Below are positions 1-7,373 of a stretch of 14,125 bases of DNA, piece by piece. Where the stretch lies: contig JAZDFB010000159.1 of assembly GCA_043808305.1 (NCBI GenBank), positions 1 to 14,125 on the forward strand, read 5' to 3'. Origin of the DNA: JBBAAP01 sp043808305 (GTDB taxonomy: Bacteria > Planctomycetota > MHYJ01 > JACQXL01). The notes beneath the pieces were generated by a model. It was not told the origin of the DNA, searched no databases, and saw nothing but the letters and a program-made list of their open reading frames with translations. Made by a program: the position numbers and the translations under genes. Numbering within the stretch: the stretch's first letter is position 1; every line of letters starts with the position of its first letter.

Positions 1-445
1 CGCGTATATTCATCAGTAATGCGTGCCTGTCCGTGTCCAAACCCACTCTAACCGACGCCCGGCTCAAGCAGCCGACCCACATCGGGCGTATGGCATTTTT
101 AACTCCTAAAAGCATATGCAAGCCTACAAATATATCAAAACGCCTCCGAAGCAATATCCCGGCTAACCGGATTTCTTCTACCAAATACTTGATATTCATC
201 GGCAACGCCAACAGGTTTTTCCTGCGGTAAGTATACAACTCGCGGAAAGACAGGAGCTCATCAATATAAGGCGCCCCGCGGACCGCCTCGGCTCCCGGTT
301 CTTCAGCCAACAATGTGATGCGCGCATTGGGAAAATGCGCTTTTAGTGCCCTGAGCGCAGGCGTGGCCGTAACCACATCGCCGATACCGCCTAATCTTAA
401 TACTAAGATGGATTTAATCTTTTCCGGTATTATTCTATTGTTCAT
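1..445 (-). CDS. Glycosyltransferase family 9 protein (heptosyltransferase-like), N-terminal part
   Basis: Reading leftward from an ATG at 445-443, an open frame of 148 codons continues past the window edge, so the C-terminal half is missing. After about ten residues the protein reads SILVLRLGGIGDVVTATPAL, then RALKAHFPNARITLLAEE. This is the characteristic first beta-strand and glycine loop of GT9 (ADP-heptose:LPS heptosyltransferase-like) enzymes. Family members move an activated sugar, classically ADP-heptose, onto lipid A core or another surface acceptor at the inner face of the cytoplasmic membrane. The ATG overlaps the TGA of the upstream VWA gene (ATGA, 445-442), so translation is probably coupled. 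The family call is firm; sugar donor and acceptor cannot be told from this half. The nucleotide-sugar binding half lies outside the window. Confidence 0.88.
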   Translation of the reverse strand, partial: MNNRIIPEKIKSILVLRLGGIGDVVTATPALRALKAHFPNARITLLAEEPGAEAVRGAPYIDELLSFRELYTYRRKNLLALPMNIKYLVEEIRLAGILLRRRFDIFVGLHMLLGVKNAIRPMWVGCLSRASVRVGLDTDRHALLMNIR

Positions 446-2115
446 TCTGTTATCCAAGCTATGCCAATAAGCAGACACGCCATTGCCAGCAGGTGCCAAC
501 TCAATCCTGTCCGGGACCGCTCTTGCTCCTTGCTATCCGAAAACCCCTGCGTAATATCATCTCTGGCCTGGCCGGCATTATCCGATTCCTTTTCACCGTA
601 AATCGCCCCCGGGCCCGGCCCCGGCATCTCGTTTCTTATTTTATTTACCAGGTTAGCCCAGAATATCGGGAAGGAAGGCATCAACGCCCAGTTGCTATCC
701 TGATTCCATTCTACATCAAATCCGATTATCAGGCAATACTTTCCATCCTTGAGAAATTCGCCCGCGATAATGTCGTCCTTGCTTTTCACCAAAGTCCTGA
801 AATGGGCCCGGTCATTTATCATCAACCGCGCCGCGCTTTTGGCGTAGATATTATCAAGGTTGACCTGCGTAAACAACGGCGAGGTTTCATCGCTTATCGA
901 TAAACCGGTCGGCGTAATTGCCCCGGCCACGGCAAATACTGACGCCAATTCACTTGCGGCGCCTTTGATATCCGGCGGGTTTATCAGCACGCTCCGCTTG
1001 GGCAATGTTTCCGGCACAAGATTATTAAATACATACAAATCATATCCGCCCATCTCCGAAGCCGGGAACACGGCGTCTTTATCATAATTAATATGATTCA
1101 CCTGGCCGGCGCCGTTAACGGCCTCCAAAGCCTTCAATACCGCCTGATTCTTGGTTCCGATAAAACATACCTTCAGTCCTTTTTCACCGGCCTGCACCAG
1201 CGCTTCATTATCGCACATCAGCTCATCGCTAATATTAATCCTTATCTTATAAATCTTCTGATCAGCCGGAACGCCCGGGAATACTAACGGATATCTGCCC
1301 CCGGCCGGGACATTTACCTCAACGCTGTTAATCATTTTGCCTTCATTATCATACAGCTCCGCCGGGAACCCGGCGGCAACCCCGGAATAATTCCTGACCA
1401 TGGCGAATATGTCAACCATCCCCGGCTTACCCGGCGACGGCGAGGCGTTGGCCTGAATTATCGCCTTGTTATTGGAAGGCGCTCCAACCAGGATAAACAA
1501 CCGGCTCGCCGGCAACAGGCCGAGCGCCTCATCCGGCGGCATTTTATCGGAGCAGATAATTAAAACCAGGCCGCCTTTCTTATTCTCCGCGGTAATCGAC
1601 GGCGCCACTTGTTTTATTAAACTATCAAAATCACCGCCTGTCCCGGATAATTTTATATCCTTTAAGTATTTAACGGCTGATTGCTTATCCAGGCCGTTAA
1701 CAGCGCCCTGCAAATGGATTATGGAAACCGTATCGCGTTGGCTTAACCGGCCCAGCGCCGCTTCAATCTTATCTTGGGCAACGCTCAACCTGGTCCGGCC
1801 GGTATCGGATACAAAACTGCCCATGCTGATGGAGTTATCCATCAGGATAATAACGCGCCTTGGAACTGTCCGAGCCACATAAATAGCCGGCTGTGCCAGC
1901 GCCAGCACCAGCAGGACGGCAAACAGCACATAGCAGAGCATCGACAGAATTAACTGCCAGCGCCGCCTGGCCGGAGACTCGGCATCGGGCAGTTTGCGCC
2001 AGAGGATGACACTGCTCACCAAAAGGTGCATCGGCCGCTTATACCGCCAGACCAACCAGGCCACCAGCGGCACAACCAGCCATCCCAACAGCCATAACGG
2101 AGCGCCCAGCGCCAT
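442..2115 (-). CDS. Membrane-anchored VWA-domain protein with BatA-like N-terminus
   Basis: The 557-aa protein starts with two hydrophobic segments (about residues 5-22 and 57-76) bracketing a basic loop with VSSVILWRKLPD, typical of the BatA/aerotolerance N-terminal domain. A von Willebrand A domain follows, with the MIDAS motif DNSIS (D93, S95, S97), a GTGGDFD loop near 158-164 and CSD at 188-190. The middle (about 220-480) is a Big-like/extracytoplasmic region without a clear motif. A last transmembrane helix (about 538-555) ends the protein after a Gly/Pro- and Asp/Glu-rich linker. Such proteins sit in the inner membrane and bind partners through the metal site, usually together with DUF58 proteins and MoxR ATPases. 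An AGGTG Shine-Dalgarno-like stretch lies just before the ATG. The gene begins 3 bp after the DUF58 stop and overlaps the GT9 gene by 4 bp. Partner and exact role are unknown. Confidence 0.87.
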   Translation of the reverse strand: MALGAPLWLLGWLVVPLVAWLVWRYKRPMHLLVSSVILWRKLPDAESPARRRWQLILSMLCYVLFAVLLVLALAQPAIYVARTVPRRVIILMDNSISMGSFVSDTGRTRLSVAQDKIEAALGRLSQRDTVSIIHLQGAVNGLDKQSAVKYLKDIKLSGTGGDFDSLIKQVAPSITAENKKGGLVLIICSDKMPPDEALGLLPASRLFILVGAPSNNKAIIQANASPSPGKPGMVDIFAMVRNYSGVAAGFPAELYDNEGKMINSVEVNVPAGGRYPLVFPGVPADQKIYKIRINISDELMCDNEALVQAGEKGLKVCFIGTKNQAVLKALEAVNGAGQVNHINYDKDAVFPASEMGGYDLYVFNNLVPETLPKRSVLINPPDIKGAASELASVFAVAGAITPTGLSISDETSPLFTQVNLDNIYAKSAARLMINDRAHFRTLVKSKDDIIAGEFLKDGKYCLIIGFDVEWNQDSNWALMPSFPIFWANLVNKIRNEMPGPGPGAIYGEKESDNAGQARDDITQGFSDSKEQERSRTGLSWHLLAMACLLIGIAWITE

Positions 2116-2118
2116 AAA

Positions 2119-3000
2119 TCACCTCAATAGCCCGCCCGCCTTCAGGAAGTTTATCACCATCTCCTCCAACGGCGTCGCCGTCCGGACGTAGAAATACTGT
2201 ATATTATGCTGGCGGCAGAACCCTTTCCACTCATCCGAGTATCCGGCCAGCCGTTTCTGGTAAGCGTTTTTCACCGACTTATCCATCTTCATCAACCGCG
2301 TCTCGCCCGTCTCGGCATCGTGCAGGATTACCTCTCCGCCGAATGCCGGATTCGCCTCCGGTTCCGCCACCAGATGCATCACATTAACCTGGAACCCGCG
2401 CTTGACAAACCTGATAAGCATATCATGCGCCGGCTGTGAATCATCTTCCAGCAGGTCCGACACCAATATAAGCAAACCCTTCCGGGACAGCGGTTTATCC
2501 ATCTGCTTCAAAGCCGCGCCGATATCCGTCTGTCCGGCCACGGGCTGTTTACCGACAAAACCCATCAGGTTTGACAAATCCTTATTGCTCCTGAATACCG
2601 GCGATAAAGCTATCCGCTTGTCCGGCCCCGGGAACGACCCCACCATGATGTCTCCGCCCAGGACCAGGCCGGCATATCCTATAACCACCGCCAGCTGGCG
2701 GGCATAAACGGTCTTGGCGCGCATCGACTCAGAACTGTCCATCAACACATAGACCGGCCGGGACTGCTCGCTGGCGAACTCTTTAATGTAAAGCTTCTCG
2801 GTCCGGCCGAACAGGTTCCAATCTATATATCTTATCTCATCCCCGGCCGAATAGCCCCGGTGGTCCAGGAACTCCAACCGGCCGCCCTTCTGGCGGGACA
2901 CCCGCTCACCGGCCGTGCCGGCCATCAGCACCTTCTTCAGCATCTGCTTTATGGCCTCCAGCCGCTTCAGGAACACTTTATCAAACGGTTCTTCTTTCAC
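2119..3000 (-). CDS. DUF58 domain-containing protein
   Basis: A protein of about 293 residues. In numbering from the TTG at 3009, the segment GRLEFLDHRGYSAGDEIRYI at 43-62 followed by DWNLFGR is the conserved DUF58 signature (consensus like 'R-x-Y-x-x-G-D-x-x-R-x-I-D-W'). DSSESM at about 91-96 is a VWA-like MIDAS site. DUF58 proteins accompany MoxR AAA+ ATPases and VWA membrane proteins and are thought to act in envelope or enzyme-maturation processes; no biochemical role is established. It is the first gene of a minus-strand operon with the VWA and GT9 genes. Start choice: the frame is open to a TTG at 3009-3007, but that codon lies inside a near-consensus -10 box. I therefore prefer the GTG at 3000-2998. 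No MoxR gene is adjacent; rpsO is divergent instead. Confidence 0.88.
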   Translation of the reverse strand: MKEEPFDKVFLKRLEAIKQMLKKVLMAGTAGERVSRQKGGRLEFLDHRGYSAGDEIRYIDWNLFGRTEKLYIKEFASEQSRPVYVLMDSSESMRAKTVYARQLAVVIGYAGLVLGGDIMVGSFPGPDKRIALSPVFRSNKDLSNLMGFVGKQPVAGQTDIGAALKQMDKPLSRKGLLILVSDLLEDDSQPAHDMLIRFVKRGFQVNVMHLVAEPEANPAFGGEVILHDAETGETRLMKMDKSVKNAYQKRLAGYSDEWKGFCRQHNIQYFYVRTATPLEEMVINFLKAGGLLR

Positions 3001-3008
3001 AATCTCCA

Positions 3009-3037
3009 ATAATAGTATTCGGCCCGTAAATTGTCAA
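3009..3037 (-). promoter_or_regulatory. Putative sigma70-like promoter of the DUF58-VWA-GT9 operon
   Basis: On the minus strand TTGACA (3037-3032) is followed after 17 bp by TATTAT (3014-3009), matching 11 of 12 consensus positions. Initiation would fall near 3002-3001, directly before the GTG at 3000, which predicts a leaderless or nearly leaderless mRNA. Not experimentally supported. Confidence 0.55.
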
Positions 3038-3093
3038 TTTATGCGACTCATAATCCGGCCTATGGCGATTTAGGCAGATTTCTCATTATTTCC

Positions 3094-3121
3094 TTGACAT
3101 TATTTCAAATATTCGTTTAAT
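3094..3121 (+). promoter_or_regulatory. Putative sigma70-like promoter of rpsO
   Basis: TTGACA (3094-3099), a 16-bp spacer and TTTAAT (3116-3121) form a good promoter match. Initiation about 7 nt downstream would be near 3128, two bases from the rpsO ATG at 3130. There is no Shine-Dalgarno sequence between them, so the transcript would be almost leaderless. It lies back to back with the promoter of the DUF58 operon. Confidence 0.5.
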
Positions 3122-3129
3122 TGCGCCCT

Positions 3130-3399
3130 ATGCCATTAACGTTAGAAAAGAAGAAAGATGTAGTAACAAAATACCAGGTGCACAAGAACGACACCGGCTC
3201 GCCAGAAGTCCAGGTAGCTATCTGGACGGAGTGGATAAATGAACTGACCGAGCATTTTAAGCGCCACCCCAAGGATAATAACTCCCGCCGCGGGCTCCTC
3301 GTGATTATCGGTAAGCGTTCGGCACTCCTTAAATACCTGTCCAAGCAGAATCCGGACAGGTATCAGAAGCTGATTAAACAGCTCGGTATCAGAAAATAA
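3130..3399 (+). CDS. rpsO: 30S ribosomal protein S15
   Basis: The 89-aa product starts MPLTLEKKKDVVTKYQVHKN and carries the S15 hallmarks DTGSPEVQVA, LTEHFKRHPKDNNSRRGLL and GKRSALLKYL. It has the usual family length. S15 binds the central domain of 16S rRNA early in 30S assembly and forms a bridge to the large subunit. I chose ATG 3130 rather than the in-frame TTG at 3121, because S15 proteins begin M-x-L-T/S and because 3121 overlaps the -10 box. It precedes pnp, the common bacterial rpsO-pnp arrangement. In other bacteria S15 represses its own translation through its mRNA leader; here almost no leader seems to exist upstream of the start, so that mode would not apply unless transcription starts further upstream. 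Confidence 0.97.
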   Translation: MPLTLEKKKDVVTKYQVHKNDTGSPEVQVAIWTEWINELTEHFKRHPKDNNSRRGLLVIIGKRSALLKYLSKQNPDRYQKLIKQLGIRK

Positions 3400-3595
3400 T
3401 GTGGATGATTTGAGTAGGCTCGGATATTATCAAACCTTGTTTATTAAAATAACAAATAATATTCGGCTTCCCTCCACAGGCGACTGCCCGTCCGACCGGC
3501 GGGCATCGGCCTCAGGCTGGAACCAGCTTACCAATCAAAAAAGAAAGATGGCGTCATAAAGGCGCCATGGCGCCTCGGCGCCAGAGGATTTAGTT
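3400..3595 (+). other. rpsO-pnp intergenic region and pnp leader
   Basis: This 196-bp spacer holds an AT-only imperfect palindrome (3437-3455, TTGTT...AACAA) and a GC hairpin TGCCCG/CGGGCA (3485-3490 with 3500-3505). A small GCTG-gaac-CAGC hairpin lies at 3516-3527, and the cluster of overlapping stem-loops next to the pnp ribosome binding site is listed separately. No U-run follows any GC hairpin, so I see no clear rpsO terminator, and read-through into pnp is likely. No convincing pnp-specific promoter was found. Confidence 0.5.
3548..3587 (+). promoter_or_regulatory. pnp: Overlapping hairpins abutting the pnp ribosome binding site
   Basis: Three stems can form here. ATGGCG/CGCCAT pairs 3548-3553 with 3563-3568. 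The 14-bp palindrome GGCGCCATGGCGCC lies at 3561-3574. TGGCGCC/GGCGCCA pairs 3568-3574 with 3577-3583 (in practice a 6-bp stem with a CCUC-type 4-nt loop). The middle one excludes the outer two. The third ends at the A that begins AGAGG (3583-3587), the Shine-Dalgarno sequence 8 nt before the pnp ATG at 3596. Enteric pnp genes are autoregulated through a leader stem processed by RNase III, so a similar control site is a reasonable inference but untested. Confidence 0.45.
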
Positions 3596-5782
3596 ATGCA
3601 CCCATTTAAAGTAACCACGGAACTGGACGGCAAGAAATTCACCTTTGAAACCGGCCACTTAGCCCAGATGGCCAACGGCGCCGCCTTGGTCACTTACGGC
3701 GACTCGGTCACACTGTCCACGGCAGTCATCGGCGAACCCCGCGAATCCAGCGGCTTCGGCGACGACGATATGCTTCCCCTGACCGTCGATTACCGGGAAA
3801 AAACATCGGCCGCCGGCCGTATACCCGGCGGGTTCTTCAAGCGCGAAGGACGCCCCACCACCAAGGAAATCCTGACCATGCGAATGATTGACCGCCCGGT
3901 CAGGCCGCTCTTCCCCAAGGGATTCTCCAAGGAAATATTGATTATGGCTATGGTCCTCTCGGCCGACAAAGACCACGACCCATCGATTCTGGCTATGAAC
4001 GGCGCGTCACTGGCATTGTGCATCGCCAACGTCGGGTTCAAAGGACCCATCGGCGCCGTCCGGGTCGGCCAGGCCAACGACAAATTCATACTTAATCCCT
4101 CATACGAAGAAACCAAAAACGGCCGCCTGGAACTGGTCATCGCCGGCTCGGCTGACTCGGTTATGATGGTCGAAGGTTGCGCCAAAGAAGTCTCCGAAGA
4201 CACCCTCATCCAGGCCATTCTCTTCGGGCACGGATATATCAAGAAAATAGTCACCGCCCAGCAGGAAATCCTCAAGCTTATGGGCATCAAGCCCGTCGAA
4301 CAGCCCGCGGAAAAAACGGACGAATCGCTGGCCAAGCTGGCCAAGGCCATCGCCAAGGAATCATCCGCTGAGCTGGAGAAGCGCATCCTGATAAAGGCCA
4401 AACACGAACGCCGCGACGCCATCAAAGAGCTCAAGGAACAAGTCAAAGAACGCTACCTCAAGGACGCCGCAGACGACAAGAAAGACGAGCTGTCCAAACA
4501 GATAAGCACCGTCTTCAAGCAGATGGAACACGAAATCGTCCGCCGGCTGGCATTAGCCGGCAAGCGCATGGACGGGCGCGGGCTCAAGGACATCCGCCAG
4601 ATATCCGGAATGGTCGGTTTCCTGCCCCGGACACACGGCTCGGCGCTGTTCAACCGCGGCGAAACACAAGCCGTGGTCACCACCACGCTCGGCTCGTCCG
4701 ATGACGGACAGCTTATCGAAGGCCTGGCCGACGAATACACCAAGCGGTTTATGCTCGACTACAACTTCCCGCCGTTCTCCACCGGCGAAATCAAGCGCCT
4801 GGGCGGACCCGGCCGCCGGGAAATCGGGCACGGCAACCTGGCTGAACACGCTATCGAACCTATGTTGCCGGACTTCCTGGACTTCCCTTACACCATCCGC
4901 GTAGTTTCCGACATATTACAGTCCAACGGTTCATCCTCGATGGCCACCGTCTGCGGCAGTTCGCTCTGCCTGATGGACGCCGGCATACCCATCAAAAAAC
5001 CCGTTTCCGGCATCGCCATGGGGCTTATCAGCGAACCCGGCAAAATCGCCATACTCTCCGACATCCTCGGCAACGAGGATAAGCACGGCGATATGGACTT
5101 CAAAGTAGCCGGCACCAAGGACGGCATCACCGCGGTCCAGATGGATATCAAGATAGACGGCCTGACGCCCGACATAATGGCGCAGGCGCTGGCCCAGGCA
5201 AAGGAAGGCCGGATGCATATTATGTCCAAGATGATGGAGATAATCTCGACCCCCAGGGCCGATATCGCCGCATCCGCGCCGCGAGTGCTCAAGATTAAGA
5301 TAGACCCCGAAAAAATCGGCCTGATTATCGGCCCGGGCGGAAAGAACATAAAGAAGCTCGAAGCCGACACCAAGGCCAACGTTGAGATAGAACAGGACGG
5401 CACCATCCTGATTTACGCCGAAGACCTGTCCATGGCCGAAGCGGCCCGCAACATCATCGCCAATATGACGGCCGAACCGGAAATCGGCAAGGTCTACGAA
5501 GGCGTAGTCACCGGCATCAAGGATTTCGGCGCATTCGTGGAAATCATACCCGGCCGCGACGGTATGGTCCATATATCAGAACTCTCGCGCGGATTCGTCA
5601 AATCGGTCAGCGACGTCCTTAAGATGGGCGACAAAATAAAGGTCAAGCTCATCAGCATCGATGACACCGGCCGGATTAAACTCAGCCGCAAGGAACTGCT
5701 TCCGCCGCTGGCTCCGGGAGAAGCAAATCCGGACGCCGAACCGCCCCAATCGCCGTCAGGCGGATTCCGCCCGCGCCGATAG
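3596..5782 (+). CDS. pnp: Polyribonucleotide nucleotidyltransferase (PNPase)
   Basis: A 728-aa enzyme of usual family length. It degrades RNA 3'-to-5' by phosphorolysis, releasing nucleoside diphosphates, as a trimer in the cytoplasm. Layout: first RNase PH-like domain about 1-145 (FFKREGRPTTKEIL, RPVRPLFPKGF), helical linker about 235-320, second RNase PH domain about 320-555. A KH domain with GPGG at 579-582 spans about 562-622, and an S1 domain (GVVTGIKDFGAFVEI) about 630-700; the tail is Pro-rich. The catalytic residues known from the E. coli enzyme (S438, S439, D486, D492, K494) align to S447, S448, D495, D501 and K503 here, in SNGSSSM and EDKHGDMDFK. So it should be active. The start is ATG 3596 with AGAGG 8 nt upstream. 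It follows rpsO and precedes another exoribonuclease. Confidence 0.98.
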   Translation: MHPFKVTTELDGKKFTFETGHLAQMANGAALVTYGDSVTLSTAVIGEPRESSGFGDDDMLPLTVDYREKTSAAGRIPGGFFKREGRPTTKEILTMRMIDRPVRPLFPKGFSKEILIMAMVLSADKDHDPSILAMNGASLALCIANVGFKGPIGAVRVGQANDKFILNPSYEETKNGRLELVIAGSADSVMMVEGCAKEVSEDTLIQAILFGHGYIKKIVTAQQEILKLMGIKPVEQPAEKTDESLAKLAKAIAKESSAELEKRILIKAKHERRDAIKELKEQVKERYLKDAADDKKDELSKQISTVFKQMEHEIVRRLALAGKRMDGRGLKDIRQISGMVGFLPRTHGSALFNRGETQAVVTTTLGSSDDGQLIEGLADEYTKRFMLDYNFPPFSTGEIKRLGGPGRREIGHGNLAEHAIEPMLPDFLDFPYTIRVVSDILQSNGSSSMATVCGSSLCLMDAGIPIKKPVSGIAMGLISEPGKIAILSDILGNEDKHGDMDFKVAGTKDGITAVQMDIKIDGLTPDIMAQALAQAKEGRMHIMSKMMEIISTPRADIAASAPRVLKIKIDPEKIGLIIGPGGKNIKKLEADTKANVEIEQDGTILIYAEDLSMAEAARNIIANMTAEPEIGKVYEGVVTGIKDFGAFVEIIPGRDGMVHISELSRGFVKSVSDVLKMGDKIKVKLISIDDTGRIKLSRKELLPPLAPGEANPDAEPPQSPSGGFRPRR

Positions 5783-5798
5783 GCGGCAGTAACTAATC

Positions 5799-5813
5799 CC
5801 CGCCAAAGGCGGG
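5799..5813 (+). terminator. Possible pnp 3' stem-loop
   Basis: A perfect 6-bp GC stem CCCGCC/GGCGGG with an AAA loop starts 16 bp after the pnp stop codon. It lacks a downstream U-run, so it is at best a weak or factor-assisted terminator, or an mRNA 3'-end stabiliser. Confidence 0.3.
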
Positions 5814-5909
5814 TCAGCATCTGGCTGATAACAGCCGGCTATAAAACCAGAGGCTTGGCAACGACCGCGGACCGGGATTCAGAAGGTAAATCGAACTCGG
5901 CTGTTTAAT

Positions 5910-5979
5910 TTACCACGAAAACACGAAAGGGGGAAAGCGCTAAATTTTGTGTTTTTATAGTTTCGTGCCTTCGTGGTAA
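5910..5979. repeat. Imperfect inverted repeat, 19-bp arms, 32-bp spacer
   Basis: The left arm TTACCACGAAAACACGAAA (5910-5928) matches the reverse complement of the right arm TTTCGTGCCTTCGTGGTAA (5961-5979) at 17 of 19 positions. The CGTGGTAA core also appears in the triple repeat at 8054-8100, which suggests a dispersed intergenic repeat family. It could fold as an RNA hairpin at the end of the pnp transcript or be a small non-autonomous element. Confidence 0.65.
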
Positions 5980-6035
5980 GATTGAAAATCAGTGATTTCA
6001 GTGGTTCAGTGGTTGTATTTGGCGTATCCCGATTG

Positions 6036-6074
6036 ACTCTTTAGACTCTATAAACTCTTTAGACTCTATAAACT
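6036..6074. repeat. 18-bp tandem repeat upstream of the HD exoribonuclease gene
   Basis: The unit ACTCTTTAGACTCTATAA occurs twice perfectly (6036-6053, 6054-6071), plus three bases of a third copy. Each copy contains TATAAA with the following A, resembling a -10 box. The second TATAAA at 6067-6072 lies about 15 bp before the ATG at 6087, a workable distance. No -35 box with standard spacing was seen. Confidence 0.7.
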
Positions 6075-6086
6075 ACTAAACTATCT

Positions 6087-7049
6087 ATGGCTCATAAATT
6101 CATCAACGCACTCAAGGAAGGCGACAGCGTCCGGGACATCTACCTGGTCTCCGACAAACAGCTCCGCAAGACCAAAGCCGGCGCCTCGTTCCTGGTCATC
6201 GAACTGACCGACCGGAGCGGCCGCATCAAAGGAATGGTTTGGGACAAGGCCGACGAGTTCAACCGCCGCTGTAAAACCGGCGACCTGATAAACTGCCAGG
6301 CGCTGGTCGAACCCTACCAGAACGAACTCCAGCTCAAGATATACAACCTCGACGCCGACGTCCCGCCGGACGTGGACCGGTCCCACTACCTGGCCCATAC
6401 CGGCAAGGATATCCAGCTCCTGATGGAAGAATTACAGAACATCCTGGCTGGCGTCAAAGAACCCTGTTTCGCCGAGCTGATAAAATCATTTATGGATGAC
6501 AAACAGTTTGTCGAGCAATTAAAGAACTCCCCGGCCGCCGTAGAGTTCCACCACAACTACATCGGAGGACTGCTCGAACACACCGTCAACCTGCTCCAGC
6601 TGGCCGTCCAGATAAGCCCCTGCTACCAAAAAATTATCGATACCGACCTGCTCCTGACCGGGGCATTCCTGCACGACATCGGCAAGACCCGCGAATACGA
6701 AATCCAGCTGGCGCCCAGGATAACCGACCAGGGCTACCTGCTCGGCCATACCGTCATCGGCGTATCGATGATTGAAGAGCGTGCCAGGAACATCAAGGAC
6801 TTCCCGGCCGAACGGCTGACGCTCCTCAAGCACCTGATAAGCAGCCACCACGGCCAGCACGAATTCGGCGCGCCGGTCCTGCCTATGACCCCCGAAGCCC
6901 TGATGCTCCACTACATAGACAATCTGGACGCCCGGCTGGGCGAATACCAGGCATTGGCCGAAAAAGCCGACCCCAACGCCAACTGGACCGAACGCTCCCG
7001 TTCCCAGGAGCGGAAATTCTACAAACCAAACAAGAATAAAACCACGTAA
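6087..7049 (+). CDS. YhaM-family 3'-5' exoribonuclease (OB-fold + HD domain)
   Basis: A 320-aa protein. Residues about 12-90 form an OB-fold nucleic-acid binding domain (FLVIELTDRSGRIKGMVWD). Residues about 155-290 form an HD phosphohydrolase domain with metal ligands visible as H165 (LLEHT), H196-D197 (AFLHDIGK), H221 (LGHT), H254/H255 (SSHHG) and D278 (YIDNLD). This order is that of YhaM/CBF1-type exoribonucleases, which trim single-stranded RNA hydrolytically from the 3' end and may also act on DNA. Its place after pnp fits an RNA turnover role. The ATG at 6087 has no strong Shine-Dalgarno sequence before it. The last ~54 conserved codons (from F260) are duplicated at 8103-8266; the C-terminal tail after K313 differs between the copies. 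YhaM membership is inferred from domain order; a generic HD-domain nuclease remains possible. Confidence 0.9.
   Translation: MAHKFINALKEGDSVRDIYLVSDKQLRKTKAGASFLVIELTDRSGRIKGMVWDKADEFNRRCKTGDLINCQALVEPYQNELQLKIYNLDADVPPDVDRSHYLAHTGKDIQLLMEELQNILAGVKEPCFAELIKSFMDDKQFVEQLKNSPAAVEFHHNYIGGLLEHTVNLLQLAVQISPCYQKIIDTDLLLTGAFLHDIGKTREYEIQLAPRITDQGYLLGHTVIGVSMIEERARNIKDFPAERLTLLKHLISSHHGQHEFGAPVLPMTPEALMLHYIDNLDARLGEYQALAEKADPNANWTERSRSQERKFYKPNKNKTT
6862..7025 (+). repeat. Left copy of a 164-bp direct repeat (3' end of the HD exoribonuclease gene)
   Basis: This stretch recurs at 8103-8266, offset by 1241 bp, with only four mismatches (6866, plus three inside CCT/CCA, CGT/CGC and TCC/TCA codons). All four are third-position synonymous changes (Phe, Pro, Arg, Ser). 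Homology starts abruptly upstream and decays after 7025, about eight codons before the stop. Confidence 0.95.
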
Positions 7050-7373
7050 AACCACTGCTTTTATTTCACCACTGGCGCCGGATACACTAACATCTGGTTA
7101 AACAATGACAATAGCGCAGCCCAAGTAAGCAGTGTTCTAATCGTGGGAGTAATGTTGCCAGATAACGATTTGCGAATGATTTAAAACCTCTTATACGCCC
7201 CATCCCATACCCCAAACCACGCATCTTCCTTGGAAAAAACGACTAATTTAGAGATAATGCATGCCATTTTAAGCGGTCAAGATACGCTTAACAAAGACAG
7301 CATTGTCTGTGCCTATAGTTAAAGCGTCGGTTATTAACAATGGTTTGCCTGAAGAATACATACCGCCAAAAAT
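7050..7373. other. Anonymous spacer between the HD exoribonuclease gene and the toxin-antitoxin pair
   Basis: 324 bp, visibly more AT-rich than the upstream gene, with no recognisable gene on either strand. The only structure seen is a 5-bp stem AGACA/TGTCT at 7295-7308. It may be a decayed remnant of whatever came in with the neighbouring module. It is not related to the spacer after the right repeat copy. Confidence 0.5.

Larger units (their letters stand above)
5783..6086 (+). other. Intergenic region between pnp and the HD exoribonuclease gene
   Basis: This 304-bp spacer codes for nothing recognisable but is rich in structure. It has a CCCGCC-aaa-GGCGGG stem-loop at 5799-5813, which could help end pnp transcription although no U-tract follows. 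A small GGCTG/CAGCC stem lies at 5823-5836 and a long inverted repeat at 5910-5979. Degenerate GTGGTTCAGTGGTT text sits around 6000-6015, and an 18-bp tandem repeat at 6036-6074 lies just before the next gene. Confidence 0.6.

Noticed and set aside
3485..3505. GC hairpin after rpsO as a Rho-independent terminator
   Set aside because: No run of T follows the stem, and the usual rpsO-pnp arrangement expects read-through.
3659..5820. Several long antisense open frames over pnp (for example 3790-4446, 4888-5406, 4931-5572)
   Set aside because: They are mirror frames of a highly conserved GC-rich gene with no recognisable protein features or start signals.
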